Source of the DNA: an uncultured Kineothrix sp.
Lineage (GTDB): Bacteria > Bacillota > Clostridia > Lachnospirales > Lachnospiraceae
Length of the DNA stretch: 64,000 bases
Direction: 5' to 3'
Assembly (NCBI GenBank): GCA_910588855.1
Contig: CAJUSR010000001.1
Span: 124,001 to 188,000, forward strand
A program made the translations under genes and the position numbers. Shown piece by piece: positions 24,862-33,253 of this stretch. Within the stretch, counting starts at the first letter, position 1. Each line of letters begins with the position of its first letter. The notes under the pieces were generated by a model. It worked only from the letters and a program-made list of their open reading frames with translations. It ran no database searches and was not told where the DNA came from.

Positions 24862-25339
24862 ACTTGATGATTTCGCCTATAATTTTGCTTCGTGAAATAT
24901 TCCTATTCCTTGCAAATTTTCCGCCCAAGGCTTCCAAGGCAACGCACCTTATATTTTTACTCTGCCTTACACTGTAACTAATTTGTTCCGCTATGCGTTC
25001 CCATTTTTGACCTTTTATGTAGAATCCGCTGATAATGGTTTTATGTATCGGCGTAAGTGCTGAAATTTCCTTGAAAATCTCCGTCCTAAGTTTTTTCAAC
25101 TCCTTAATCCTCTTTTTCAGAGTGTCGATACTTTCCCTTGTGTCAGTTTCCGCCAATTTGACGGCAAGTAGAGCCGTAGAATCGGATAGAGTGCTACCGT
25201 GTGGCATACCGTCATAGACAACGGCCCCAAGTGGATTATACCCGGCTTCGTACTGCTCTAGCCACTCACTCGCCACCTTTATATCAAGGTCAACATATCT
25301 GTAAAACTTTAAGATTGCTTCCACTTCCAAATTTTTCAT
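24860..25339 (-). CDS. Late transcription regulator, sigma-like (ArpU/DUF1492-type)
   Basis: 159 residues. A coiled-coil centre (ESIDTLKKRIKELKKLRTEIFKEI, ~82-105) and a C-terminal sigma region 4-like helix-turn-helix (LTPIHKTIISGFYIKGQKWERIAEQISYSVRQSKNI, ~108-145). Proteins of this type sit at the early-late junction of Gram-positive phages and switch on terminase and structural genes. The late-promoter-like repeat starts at its stop codon. AAAGGA site 11 nt before ATG. Confidence 0.82.
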   Translation of the reverse strand: MKNLEVEAILKFYRYVDLDIKVASEWLEQYEAGYNPLGAVVYDGMPHGSTLSDSTALLAVKLAETDTRESIDTLKKRIKELKKLRTEIFKEISALTPIHKTIISGFYIKGQKWERIAEQISYSVRQSKNIRCVALEALGGKFARNRNISRSKIIGEIIK

Positions 25340-25357
25340 AATTGCATATCCTTTCTT

Positions 25358-25693
25358 TTATGGCGGTCTGTATTTCTCATGCCATTTGATACTTGCTACC
25401 GCTTTTCTTGGCTTTCCTGCCTTAATCCTGTTGCCGTGCCGTGTCCTCCTGCCCTTGCAGGATTCGCAAATATCTTGTGATACTTCCAACAATCCGCCTA
25501 TTTCCTCTGCAAGGTCTTTTAGGCTTGCCAATGTATCATCAAAGGATTGCATTAACTGATTCAGCAAATCGCACGTTTCACTTACTGTTTTACTGCCTAT
25601 GGCAGACAGAGTAAATATAGCTGTTTCTAATGCCGTTCCTACCCTGCTGCCACCGTAATATATGATTCCCTCCCTATATTCGATACAGTCCAT
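25358..25693 (-). CDS. Uncharacterised early phage protein (111 aa)
   Basis: Not recognised. A helical middle part (VSETCDLLNQLMQSFDDTLASLKDLAEEIGGLLEV) is followed by a CESC pair and a basic tail (KGRRTRHGNRIKAGKPRK) suggestive of nucleic acid binding. Lies between parB and the late regulator, with AGGCGG before the ATG. Confidence 0.6.
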   Translation of the reverse strand: MDCIEYREGIIYYGGSRVGTALETAIFTLSAIGSKTVSETCDLLNQLMQSFDDTLASLKDLAEEIGGLLEVSQDICESCKGRRTRHGNRIKAGKPRKAVASIKWHEKYRPP

Positions 25694-25703
25694 ACTGCAC
25701 CGC

Positions 25704-27164
25704 CTAACTCTGTAAATACTGCTGATACTCTTTTGTCTTGCCCGATACCCAAACAGATAAAGCGTTGGTTACTTTGTTTTCCCATTCTGCCGGACAAGGC
25801 ATATTCCCTTTGTTTGCTTCCAGTACAGACGCTACGACCGCCCTAACCTCTTTTCCGATAAGCGTATATTGACCCATACCGTACTTTTTAGCAATCCATT
25901 CCGTGAAACTTAATCCTTTTTCCTGTACCTCCGGCACATAATCCGGGTAATCGCTCATATCCTGCTGCCCTGGCAAAGGCTTTTCTTCCTCCTGCGGGTC
26001 AACTGCTGCCGTTGGCTCATTCATTCCGTTAAATGCTTCCTCTGTTTCTTCCTGTACCTCTTCCGTGGAATCGTCATAAACCAAATCGCCGTTTTCAATC
26101 ATCAACGCTACAATCCCTGCAAGGTCGGCGTACTCAATCAAATAATTCTGCCATTCCTCATTGATAATCGTTATCCCCTCTGCTGCAAACCTATATACAA
26201 AATGCCTGCCGTCCTCCAAGTTGATTTTTGAGCCTTTGAAAGTCCTTTCAAAATGCTTTCTAAGCATTTTTTCTATTCCCTCCAAATTATCCTTTACCTT
26301 GAAAATATCCCGGTTAATTTCTCCCTTTATAGCGTCCGTGATAGCCATTTGCACACGTTCTACCTGTTCGTCCGTGATTTCCGCTTTCTGCTCCTGCTTC
26401 ACGTCCTTAATGTGCATTTCCCCTTTTTCTTCGTACTGCTGATAGGCTTTTGCCTGCCCCTCCCCGTCAAGCCTGCTAAGTTCATGGGCGGTAGAAATGC
26501 CGATATTGCCTTTTTCCAACTCCTGCTTAAATTCCGGGGATAAATTGTTTTCTATGGCTTCCATTCTTCCAATCTGCGTAGTGGACGTGTTAAGCATTTG
26601 TGCCACGATTTCACGGATACGCCCCATTCTTACCCGCTCTTCTTTCGGCTTATCCCTGTTTTCCTCCGTCAACGCCTTTTTATACTCGGTAAGAAGTTCC
26701 TTTAACTGCTTTGCCTGCTGCACCTTTTCCCAATCGGTCAATTCCCTTGCGGTGGCATTGGTAAGAATAAGGCTCAACTTATCCTTTATGGTGTCGGATT
26801 CATGCTTGATACGGCACGGCACTTTTCTATACTCTTCCTTGCCCTCCCCTATCAGTTTCAACGCTGCCAATCTCCGGCGGTGTCCTGCGATAACCTCATA
26901 CTTTCCGTGTGCTTCCGGCTTGACAACCAAATTCTGCTCGATACCGCCCGACAACTCGATAGCGTCCGCCAACTCGTTTATTCCCTCGGTTGCGTAGAAA
27001 TTATCCTTACTCGGCATTAAGTCCTCTACGTCAAGCATTACAACCTCAAAACCGTTTTCCTGCCCCTCTGCCGGTCCCTGCTCTGCTACCGCTGTTTCCT
27101 GCTTCTGTCCTGCTGCCCCTTTGCTCTTTCCGTTCAGCAAACTATTAAGGTCAAATCCTGCCAT
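25704..27164 (-). CDS. parB: ParB-like partition / DNA-binding protein
   Basis: About 486 residues. ParB N-terminal domain ~45-140 with the CTP-binding type motif GHRRRLAALK (~105) and the usual IEQNLVVKPEAHGKYEVIAGHRR lead-in. A helix-turn-helix central region follows (MLNTSTTQIGRMEAIENNLS, EKGNIGISTAHELSRL). The second half (acidic linker, then SFTEWIAKKYGMGQYTLIGKE) is specific to phage/ICE ParB proteins. ParA is encoded 1.0 kb upstream in the same unit. A 17-bp near-palindrome lies 31 bp before the start, fitting an operator or parS. ATG at 27164 preferred to a TTG two codons upstream. Confidence 0.88.
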   Translation of the reverse strand: MAGFDLNSLLNGKSKGAAGQKQETAVAEQGPAEGQENGFEVVMLDVEDLMPSKDNFYATEGINELADAIELSGGIEQNLVVKPEAHGKYEVIAGHRRRLAALKLIGEGKEEYRKVPCRIKHESDTIKDKLSLILTNATARELTDWEKVQQAKQLKELLTEYKKALTEENRDKPKEERVRMGRIREIVAQMLNTSTTQIGRMEAIENNLSPEFKQELEKGNIGISTAHELSRLDGEGQAKAYQQYEEKGEMHIKDVKQEQKAEITDEQVERVQMAITDAIKGEINRDIFKVKDNLEGIEKMLRKHFERTFKGSKINLEDGRHFVYRFAAEGITIINEEWQNYLIEYADLAGIVALMIENGDLVYDDSTEEVQEETEEAFNGMNEPTAAVDPQEEEKPLPGQQDMSDYPDYVPEVQEKGLSFTEWIAKKYGMGQYTLIGKEVRAVVASVLEANKGNMPCPAEWENKVTNALSVWVSGKTKEYQQYLQS

Positions 27165-27194
27165 TTCCAAATCCTCTCTTTCTTGTTTTTTTCA

Positions 27195-27211
27195 GTGTCC
27201 GAATCGGTCAC
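27195..27211. promoter_or_regulatory. 17-bp near-palindrome (parS-like), copy 4, in the parB leader
   Basis: GTGTCCGAATCGGTCAC in the only non-coding setting, between the 79-residue protein stop (27218) and the parB start. Position upstream of parB makes it the best candidate for ParB autoregulation or partition site nucleation. Confidence 0.65.
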
Positions 27212-27217
27212 ATTCTT

Positions 27218-27457
27218 TTATTCAATACCCGCTTCTCTCATTTCTCTTTTTATCTGCTCTATTTCTCTATGCGACTGTTTCCACTTGGATATGTACCCCT
27301 CGCACTCTTCCGTATCTCTTAATTTTGAGATTTTGCAACCGCCCGTATGAAAACGCATATTTTCCATATGTTTTTTACAATTCGTGTTATTGCAACGGTT
27401 ATCGCAAAACGTAGGGTAGTTGTCTGTATTCACAATAATAATAGGTCTACGCTCCAT
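27218..27457 (-). CDS. Cys-rich small phage protein (79 aa)
   Basis: Starts MERRPIIIVNTDNYPTF and carries Cys residues in CDNRCNNTNCKKH and GGCKI that could bind a metal, then a charged helix (KWKQSHREIEQIKREMREAG). The ATG at 27457 has GGAGGGAG upstream; a longer frame to 27481 lacks it. Function unknown. Small zinc proteins like this are common in the ParAB segment of Clostridia phages and ICEs. Confidence 0.65.
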   Translation of the reverse strand: MERRPIIIVNTDNYPTFCDNRCNNTNCKKHMENMRFHTGGCKISKLRDTEECEGYISKWKQSHREIEQIKREMREAGIE

Positions 27458-27467
27458 ACTCTCCCTC

Positions 27468-27923
27468 CTAACAAATTTCAACGTCCGGCACTTGGATATA
27501 TACTATAATCGCTTCTTGCCAATCCAAAGAATCAACCTTTGCCCTCATTAGCGGTAAGGCTTCCTCGTCCGGCAACTCTTCATCTATGCCACATTCCGCA
27601 TAATCAAAATACTTTTCAAAAATATCCACCGTATCAGGCTTCCCCTCTTCGTAGAAAATAACGCCGTAATCCTCATGCACGATATATTTATCAATAAGGC
27701 AGTTTCCCCAACTTCCCATCCAATAGCAACAACCATCATCTGCCACAATCTCGCTATCTACCATTGCCACTATTGGCAGGTCCGGGCATTTCTTTATCAA
27801 CTCAAATAACTCTTTGAGGTTTTCCGTCTGTTTCTCTATCTGTTTCTTTGCACGGTAGATACTCTTTTTAAGTTCCGCCCTCTGCTCTCTGGGTTTCTTT
27901 AAATCTTCTAAGTTTACAAGCAT
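27468..27923 (-). CDS. Uncharacterised early phage protein (151 aa)
   Basis: Not recognised. The first 45 residues are a coiled coil (LKKPREQRAELKKSIYRAKKQIEKQTENLKELFELI), the rest an acidic alpha/beta part (IVAMVDSEIVADDGCCYWMGS, GIDEELPDEEALPLMRAKVDSL). AAAGGAG precedes the ATG. Neighbours are small genes of the ParA-ParB operon. Confidence 0.62.
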   Translation of the reverse strand: MLVNLEDLKKPREQRAELKKSIYRAKKQIEKQTENLKELFELIKKCPDLPIVAMVDSEIVADDGCCYWMGSWGNCLIDKYIVHEDYGVIFYEEGKPDTVDIFEKYFDYAECGIDEELPDEEALPLMRAKVDSLDWQEAIIVYIQVPDVEIC

Positions 27924-28132
27924 TACCTATACTCCTTTCCTGTTTCCTTATCCTTTAAGACGATACGCCCGACCAATTCAAACCCGGCAAGGCTGATTAT
28001 CTGCTTTAGCATTGTGATAAGCGTACTCACGGCTTCGTTATGCTCTTTCCGCCTTTCCTCTTTCTGTACCTCATGTATTGCCATTCCTGCGGTCGGGTCG
28101 GGGTATCCCTCTGTATTTTTGTATCCTCCCAT
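27923..28132 (-). CDS. Small protein downstream of ParA (69 aa)
   Basis: Starts MGGYKNTEGYPDPTAG and has one helix (EERRKEHNEAVSTLITMLKQIISLAG) and a basic end. The ATG overlaps the ParA stop region; its ribosome site GGAGGT is the end of parA. The pairing of ParA with a short MGGYKN... protein is seen in many Clostridia mobile elements; role unknown, perhaps a partition accessory. Confidence 0.65.
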   Translation of the reverse strand: MGGYKNTEGYPDPTAGMAIHEVQKEERRKEHNEAVSTLITMLKQIISLAGFELVGRIVLKDKETGKEYR

Positions 28133-28133
28133 G

Positions 28134-28886
28134 CTATACCTCCAAATACTCACGCACAAACGCCTTATAATCCCTTGCGGCCCCGGAACGTGGGGAATAC
28201 TCCATAAGGCTTTCATTTGTAAAAGTAACCTCGTCCGCCTTTTCCGTCCTGCGGATATGCGTTTTAAATACCGGGTAACGCTGATTCTGCAACCATTCCT
28301 CCCCCTGCCTGCATACGTCACGGTTATAGAACATTGTCACAAGGCAACCCCTCAATTTCAGTTTCGGGTTAAGCTGCTTGGCGTTGTTTATCTGCTCTTC
28401 CAGTTCGTCCATGCCGTCAAATGCGTACCCGTCAATCTTAATCGGTATAATAACCTCGTCCGCTGCCACAAGGGCGTTTATAACGGAAATATTTATATCC
28501 GGCGGACAATCAATAATGCAATAATCATACTCGCCCTTTACCTTTTCCAATTCCTCGGCTAATATAGTTGCCTGCTGCCGTTCCTCGTCCTTAATTACCA
28601 TAAGGTTAGCAGTCAAAAGGTGCATATTTGCAGGAATCGCCTTTAACCGCTCCGTGTTCGTTTCCTGCGTCACGGATTCTATGCCCTGCTCCCCTGTCAG
28701 AATATCCGCAATGCTCGGCTTCTCATAACTCCATACACCGCAAGCCTTGGAAAGATTGCCCTGTTTGTCATTGTCAATAACCAATACTTTTTTACCGTAG
28801 TCCTTGGCTAAGATATGGGCCATATTTACCGTTGTTGTTGTCTTTGCACATCCGCCTTTCATGTTTATAACTGCAATAGTTTTCAT
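28134..28886 (-). CDS. parA: ParA-family partition ATPase
   Basis: 250 residues. Deviant Walker A KGGCAKTTT (~10-18) with the signature Lys, Walker A' (VLVIDNDKQGNLSKACG, ~35-52), and Walker B YCIIDCPPDINI (~118-130). Soj/ParA family ATPase that moves or spaces DNA with ParB. AGGAGG precedes the ATG. In a lysogen it may serve an extrachromosomal phase, DNA segregation during replication, or be vestigial. Confidence 0.92.
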   Translation of the reverse strand: MKTIAVINMKGGCAKTTTTVNMAHILAKDYGKKVLVIDNDKQGNLSKACGVWSYEKPSIADILTGEQGIESVTQETNTERLKAIPANMHLLTANLMVIKDEERQQATILAEELEKVKGEYDYCIIDCPPDINISVINALVAADEVIIPIKIDGYAFDGMDELEEQINNAKQLNPKLKLRGCLVTMFYNRDVCRQGEEWLQNQRYPVFKTHIRRTEKADEVTFTNESLMEYSPRSGAARDYKAFVREYLEV

Positions 28887-28892
28887 TCTTCC

Positions 28893-29213
28893 TTACCTCC
28901 TGTTAATATTTTCTGCACTTCCACAAGGCTCTCTCTCAATCTCTATCAGTTCCCAAGATTCAAAGTTGCTTAACCATATATCCCATACCGTGCCGTCCTC
29001 ACGGATAACAACCGCCTTATCTATAACCTTTTCCGGGGTCAGTATACGGCATATATGCCCTGCACACTGTTTTTCCTGCGTGTAACAATACGGCTCATTA
29101 CCGCCCCTTTTCACTTTCCCGAAAGAAACGTAGGTATTCCCGTTTTCCGCCCCTCTTCGGTGGTAAAACGGCATATCCGCCACACGCATTTTTACCGTAT
29201 TCCCTTTAATCAA
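28893..29213 (-). CDS. Uncharacterised early phage protein (106 aa)
   Basis: Not recognised. Beta-rich, with KMRVADMPFYHRRGAENGNTYV, GKVKRGGNEPYCYTQEKQCAGHICRI and VVIREDGTVWDIWLSNFESW. The TTG at 29213 is chosen because AAGGAGG lies 7 nt upstream; a longer frame has no ribosome site. First gene of the unit that continues into parA. Confidence 0.6.
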   Translation of the reverse strand: MIKGNTVKMRVADMPFYHRRGAENGNTYVSFGKVKRGGNEPYCYTQEKQCAGHICRILTPEKVIDKAVVIREDGTVWDIWLSNFESWELIEIEREPCGSAENINRR

Positions 29214-29527
29214 TGTCTTATCCTCCTTTTGGTATGCTTGCACACTTTATACAATCCCCAAGGCTTGCACTCTATAAAATGTGCAACCGCCTTTTCGTTT
29301 CGGTGGTCCCCTTATCATGGATTCCAACCGCCTTTCCGGCATTTGTGATAGGTGTTGCAATTTTTCACATTAAAAAATTACGAAAAACTTGTTGACCGTC
29401 TACACACTCTCTAGCTTGGTGTGCCCGCTGCTATTTTTTCACTCTATCCCTGCTACGGCTATTGGCTTGCCCTCGTCAGAAAACAGGTTGCCGACCTGTC
29501 TTGATAGCGGATAAACCGCTATTTCGG
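29214..29527. other. Intergenic region with promoter/operator potential and two hairpins
   Basis: 314 bp without a gene, upstream of the parA unit. Two neighbouring perfect hairpins are seen at 29483-29499 (ACAGGT/ACCTGT) and 29504-29522 (ATAGCGG/CCGCTAT). An A/T-rich run follows at about 29360-29395. It probably holds the promoter of the parA-parB unit; I could not fix -35/-10 boxes. Confidence 0.45.
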
Positions 29528-29767
29528 CTATTCAACCGTCCTTTTAATCTGAAATATCATACCTAAAGCACAATGTAAGAAGAAATCCTTTATTTCCTTT
29601 TCCTCTGCTTCGTAATCGGTGGCAACTATCAGAGTGCAATTACCCGCCCAATTACTCCAAGAAATATCAAAGTTCATGTAACTGTACCCCTGCAAGCTGT
29701 CCTTGATTGCTTTACATTCCCTTTCTGCAAAATATCCCAATTCCTCGAATGTATATTCTTTCTTCAT
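29528..29767 (-). CDS. Uncharacterised early phage protein (79 aa)
   Basis: Acidic alpha/beta protein (MKKEYTFEELGYFAEREC, LIVATDYEAEEKEIKDFFLHCALG). No recognised family. CGGAGG precedes the ATG. Its upstream region has three copies of an AT-rich operator palindrome, so it is likely the first gene of a regulated unit. Confidence 0.62.
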   Translation of the reverse strand: MKKEYTFEELGYFAERECKAIKDSLQGYSYMNFDISWSNWAGNCTLIVATDYEAEEKEIKDFFLHCALGMIFQIKRTVE

Positions 29768-29809
29768 ATCCGGCTACCTCCGTTTGCTTTCCTTTGATGA
29801 TTCCATTAT

Positions 29810-29906
29810 ATACTTATATAAGTATAAACACAACCCGGAAACATCCACAAATATACTTGTATAAGTATAGCCGTTCTTTGTGCAATCTGTATACTTATAT
29901 AAGTAT
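29810..29906. promoter_or_regulatory. Operator cluster: three copies of ATACTTATATAAGTAT
   Basis: 16-bp palindromes at 29810-29825 (exact), 29853-29868 (one G in the centre) and 29891-29906 (exact), spaced 43 and 38 bp. They fill the gap between two convergent-free early genes and recur at 37920-37953. This is the typical layout of phage repressor operators; the protein that binds is not known. Confidence 0.65.
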
Positions 29907-29907
29907 T

Positions 29908-30075
29908 TTAGATTTTCTTTGGATCTTCCCAAACTACATAGCCTGTGTTCTCTATTTCCGTGCTTTCTATCTCTTCATCTTCTGCCATATGTGCCTTGTC
30001 TTTGGCTTCCTCTAAAGAATCCGCTTCTATGACGCATTTTTTAAATAATGCGTATTCAACCTCATATTTCGCCAT
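29908..30075 (-). CDS. Small acidic phage protein (55 aa)
   Basis: A short open frame starting MAKYEVEYALFKKCVIEADS and ending VVWEDPKKI, with AAAGGGGG about 8 nt before the ATG. The pattern (short strand, helix EEAKDKAHMAEDEE, strand) is common in tiny phage proteins that follow a V-x-A-x-S-xEEA consensus. It ends just before the operator cluster. Confidence 0.62.
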   Translation of the reverse strand: MAKYEVEYALFKKCVIEADSLEEAKDKAHMAEDEEIESTEIENTGYVVWEDPKKI

Positions 30076-30081
30076 TGCGTA

Positions 30082-30375
30082 TTACCCCCTTTTTAGCTTT
30101 TCCTCCAACTGCTGCCGTTTGTCTTTCAGATATTGCAGATATTCCCCATAGGTCATACTCTGCGGTACTATCCGCCTTTCCGCTTCCTTTGCCTGCTGCA
30201 CCCTATCCCTCAATACCTCCGCCTTGGATACCCTCTTAGGCTCTTCCTGCTTCGGCGGTGTTTCTGCCTTTATCCCTAACCGCCTTGCCTGCCTGTTCGG
30301 TTTATATTTGTTGTATGTAACCTTATTGCTCTTCGGGAACTGCTGCCCCTTTTTCCTCCTGCTCTTCTTTGCCAA
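30082..30375 (-). CDS. Basic helical phage protein (97 aa)
   Basis: Highly basic N-terminus (AKKSRRKKGQQFPKSNK, NKYKPNRQARRLG) and a charged helical C-terminus (KAEVLRDRVQQAKEAERR, EYLQYLKDKRQQLEEKLKRG). TTG at 30375 is preferred since AAAGGAGC lies 7 nt upstream. Possibly nucleic-acid binding; no family recognised. Confidence 0.6.
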   Translation of the reverse strand: MAKKSRRKKGQQFPKSNKVTYNKYKPNRQARRLGIKAETPPKQEEPKRVSKAEVLRDRVQQAKEAERRIVPQSMTYGEYLQYLKDKRQQLEEKLKRG

Positions 30376-30589
30376 TGCTACCGCTCCTTTCCAAATCCTC
30401 CACAATCTCCAATATGCTTTCCATGCACTCCTTTATGTTCGTGTCGGTCCCTGCCGTAATACTTAAAACGCTGCTAATCTGCTTCAACCGCTTTATCTGT
30501 CCGGGGTCAACCGCTGCCCTCTGCAAACATTCCGGGCAGACTTCCACGACCTCCAAGGCAGTCTTACCGCAAATGCTACATTTTTTCAT
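30323..30589 (-). CDS. Zinc-ribbon small phage protein (88 aa)
   Basis: MKKCSICGKTALEVVEVCPECL forms a CxxC...CxxC zinc ribbon, followed by a helical region and an acidic tail. The ATG at 30589 has GAGG close upstream and overlaps the membrane protein gene; a longer frame to 30736 is a shadow of that gene. Function unknown. Confidence 0.62.
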   Translation of the reverse strand: MKKCSICGKTALEVVEVCPECLQRAAVDPGQIKRLKQISSVLSITAGTDTNIKECMESILEIVEDLERSGSIGKEEQEEKGAAVPEEQ

Positions 30590-30780
30590 ATCCTCAACCC
30601 CTGCCCTAATCCTGCTGCTTCCCCACACGCCAACAAATAAGCCATTAACCATACAAACGCAAAGAATCCAACCGCAATAATCAATGATACAATAAGCAAC
30701 TTGATTAAGAACGGCTTTAACTTCTCCCTGGCCCAATATCGAAACACGGTCTTATAAAATGCTTTCCTTTTCTCTTTCAC
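30586..30780 (-). CDS. Small single-span membrane protein (64 aa)
   Basis: A basic start (KEKRKAFYKTVFRYWAREKLK) followed by one strong membrane segment (LLIVSLIIAVGFFAFVWLMA, ~28-50) and a short tail. GTG start with GGAGGTATCAG 8 nt upstream, overlapping the methyltransferase end. Role unknown. Confidence 0.6.
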   Translation of the reverse strand: MKEKRKAFYKTVFRYWAREKLKPFLIKLLIVSLIIAVGFFAFVWLMAYLLACGEAAGLGQGLRI

Positions 30781-32360
30781 TTTCTGATACCTCCGTCAAT
30801 GCGTCTAAAATCCCCAAATACACCCTTTCCGCACAAAAGACACATATACTATTGCCTATCGCCCTATAACGTGCCGTATCGGCTATTTCCGTGCCGTCTG
30901 CACCGTATTTTGTCCAGTTATCCGGGTATCCCTGTAACCTCTCACACTCTACCGGGGTCAATCTGCGTATAACATAGATAACACGTTGTACCGCCTTTTT
31001 CAGAATATCCTTTATGCTTCTTGGCTTGCTAGGGGTATTCTCCTTTGTCCTGTGGTTCTCGGTTATGATTGTTTCCGACCCTCCGCTGGAATCCCCCCCT
31101 GCTGCCCTCAATGTACCGCTTACCTCTGTTTCCCTATATCCGCCGTATTGGTTTAATTCAAAGGTTTTTTTATCCGTGCGAACCACTAAAGGCGTATCGC
31201 CCCTTATTGTGCTGTTTTGGTCTGCCGTGAGTGTACCGCTTGTGTTACTCTCCCTGTATCCGTGGTGCTGATAGGCTTCGTAGAAAACGCTGTGTACGTC
31301 CGCCGTGGTAAGTGTCGGGCATGGTCCCCCGACTTCCCCAACGCCTAATCCGTTGCTTGCCTTATTCCGTGTCACTTCATCACGCAAAGGAATAACGCTT
31401 TTCTTTTCCATGAATACCGCCCCTCTGCCACCCGTCATAATGGTAGGTGCTTTTTCTTCCTCGAATCCTAACCCCTTGCCCTCTCCGCCTTGGTTATATG
31501 TAAAGCCTGCAACCGTCCGCCTTTCGTGCATTACGCAAGGTATTTGACCGCCTGCACTTCCCATATTCTGCAATAATGTAGGGGTCTTATCCTTGAAAGT
31601 CCTTACTACGCTGTCGGCGTGTGCAAAGTCTAACCCGATTATCTCCCCCCCCTGTTCTGCTATTTTCTGCTCTAAGGCTATCCGTAGATTCTCCGGCAAC
31701 TTCCGCCCTTTCGCCTTTGCTCTTCGTATGATACCCAAGCAGGCTTTCGGACTTAAAAAGTATTTCTCCGGCACGTTGTCCTCCAAAATCTCCGACAAGG
31801 TAGATTCTCTTTCTACGTTGGGGTACTCCCCAAAATTGAGCGTCAAGCACTCTCCAAGCTGCGTCAACCTCTCCCCCTCTAACCATTCCTGCGGTTGCCC
31901 ACCTGCCACTTGCAGGCATTGGAATACTGGCTTTTGTGACTTTTTCAAGCACGGCTCTAAAATCTGCTCCGTCTGCTGATGAAAAAGCACCGGGTACGTT
32001 CTCCCAAATAATGAAAGTTGGATATTTACCATTTGTTGCTAACCTCATTTCCTCTATGATTCTGATCGCTTCCATGAACAACCCGGAACGGTTGCCCTTT
32101 AACCCCTTTCTTTGCCCTGCTATGCTTAAATCTTGGCACGGACTCCCGAAAGAAATTATATCCACGGGTTGTATTTCGTCGCCTTTTAACTCTGTCACAC
32201 TCCCAACGTGCATAACCTCCGGGAATCGGTAGCGTGTTATATCAATACAACTCGGTTCTATCTCTGCGGCCCATATCGGCGTTATCCTGCCCGTTAGCTG
32301 TGCTGCGTAACAGAAACCGCCGATACCGTCAAATAGGCTGCCTAGTGTCAATTCCTGCAA
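30752..32360 (-). CDS. DNA cytosine-5 methyltransferase, frame broken at a poly-G tract
   Basis: The N-terminal part (TTG at 32360, AAGGGGC upstream) carries motif I (GSLFDGIGGF), catalytic motif IV (FGSPCQDLSIAGQRKGL), motif VI (IWENVPGA) and motif VIII (PQRRKRIYLVGDFGG), and stops early at 31587. The C-terminal part is in another frame and carries LTPVECERLQGYPDNWT and the final RYRAIGNSICV motif. The frames cross at eight G (31645-31652); seven G would restore a protein of about 534 residues. Between the motifs is a long target-recognition-like insert rich in G/T/S repeats (GTLTADQNS, SGTLRAAGGD). Expected function: self-DNA protection against host restriction. Confidence 0.82.
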
Positions 32361-32362
32361 TA

Positions 32363-32566
32363 TTACCGCCCCTTTCTTTTCTTCTTTGCTTTCTGTTTCT
32401 CCCTATACTGCCTTAAATACTCTTCCTGCTCCCTGTCCTCTTCCTCTCTGTCTGCTTCTCGCTGCTGGTCCTGCCCGTCATTATCTGCCGTCCTGCTTAA
32501 TGCGTGGACCCATAGGACAGATACAGAAACAATAATTATTAGCATAATAACGATTCCTGCTATCAC
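32363..32566 (-). CDS. Small membrane protein (67 aa)
   Basis: One N-terminal membrane segment (IAGIVIMLIIIVSVSVLWVHAL) and a highly charged tail (READREEEDREQEEYLRQYREKQKAKKKRKG). GTG at 32566 overlaps the preceding stop (GTGA) and has GGAGG 10 nt upstream. Could be an accessory membrane protein such as a superinfection or lysis regulator; no family recognised. Confidence 0.58.
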   Translation of the reverse strand: MIAGIVIMLIIIVSVSVLWVHALSRTADNDGQDQQREADREEEDREQEEYLRQYREKQKAKKKRKGR

Positions 32567-32859
32567 TCCTGCCAATCCTCCAACTTTTTAACCCTCGCCT
32601 GCAAGTTTGCTATGGTTACTTTCATTTCCTCAATCTGATAGGGCAATACGTCCGTATTCTCAAACATATAGAGGACTTCAACCGCCCTATCGGTGCTTAC
32701 CCCTGCTTTCAACCTCGGCTTTTTGGTCTTGGGGTCAACCTCCGTAAGCCTGCGGTTTTCATATTTCTTTCTGCTCTTCTTTTCCGGTCCAGGCATTGCC
32801 TTTTTCATCATGCCATAGCAGGGAATACAACCGCTCAACATCCTGTCAACTGCTGCCAT
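32563..32859 (-). CDS. Uncharacterised early phage protein (98 aa)
   Basis: Cys pair near the start (SGCIPCYGMM), a basic middle (PEKKSRKKYENRRL, KTKKPRLKAG) and a C-terminal coiled coil (YQIEEMKVTIANLQARVKKLEDW). Not recognised. Confidence 0.58.
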   Translation of the reverse strand: MAAVDRMLSGCIPCYGMMKKAMPGPEKKSRKKYENRRLTEVDPKTKKPRLKAGVSTDRAVEVLYMFENTDVLPYQIEEMKVTIANLQARVKKLEDWQE

Positions 32860-32869
32860 AAGCCACCCC

Positions 32870-33253
32870 CTAAGATTCCAATATCTCGCCCATTTGATTT
32901 AAGAGGGATTCCGTTTTACCGACTGCTGCCGTCTTGCGAAAATATACCTTTCCCTCTTCCTCCTGTATCTTTTTCCAAAGAATCGGTATCAGAATCTTTG
33001 TAGAAAAAATCATGTGCGTTACGGTAGGTGCTTCTACGATACGGTCGCACATTTGTATGTAAATCTCTGCTGCCGTGGCGGTATCGACCCATTCCGGCGT
33101 TTCTTTCTTCGCCTGCTCGTATATGGGCGTTTTTCTGTATTTCTCCGCCAAGTCCATAATGATTTCTTTTGCACGGTCGGTAAAATCTACCGTTCCGTCC
33201 TCTGCTACCTCCGCAATTCCCAACAACTCAATAATCATATCCTTATCGCTCAT
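32870..33253 (-). CDS. Uncharacterised early phage protein (127 aa)
   Basis: Helical, acidic protein (MSDKDMIIELLGIAEVAEDG, DRAKEIIMDLAEKYRKTPIYEQAKKETPEW, SLLNQMGEILES). The ATG overlaps the recU stop by 4 bp. No family recognised. Confidence 0.6.
   Translation of the reverse strand: MSDKDMIIELLGIAEVAEDGTVDFTDRAKEIIMDLAEKYRKTPIYEQAKKETPEWVDTATAAEIYIQMCDRIVEAPTVTHMIFSTKILIPILWKKIQEEEGKVYFRKTAAVGKTESLLNQMGEILES

Noticed and set aside
26728..26745. Sixth copy of the 17-bp motif inside parB
   Set aside because: Only CAATCGGTCA matches, the other half site is absent.
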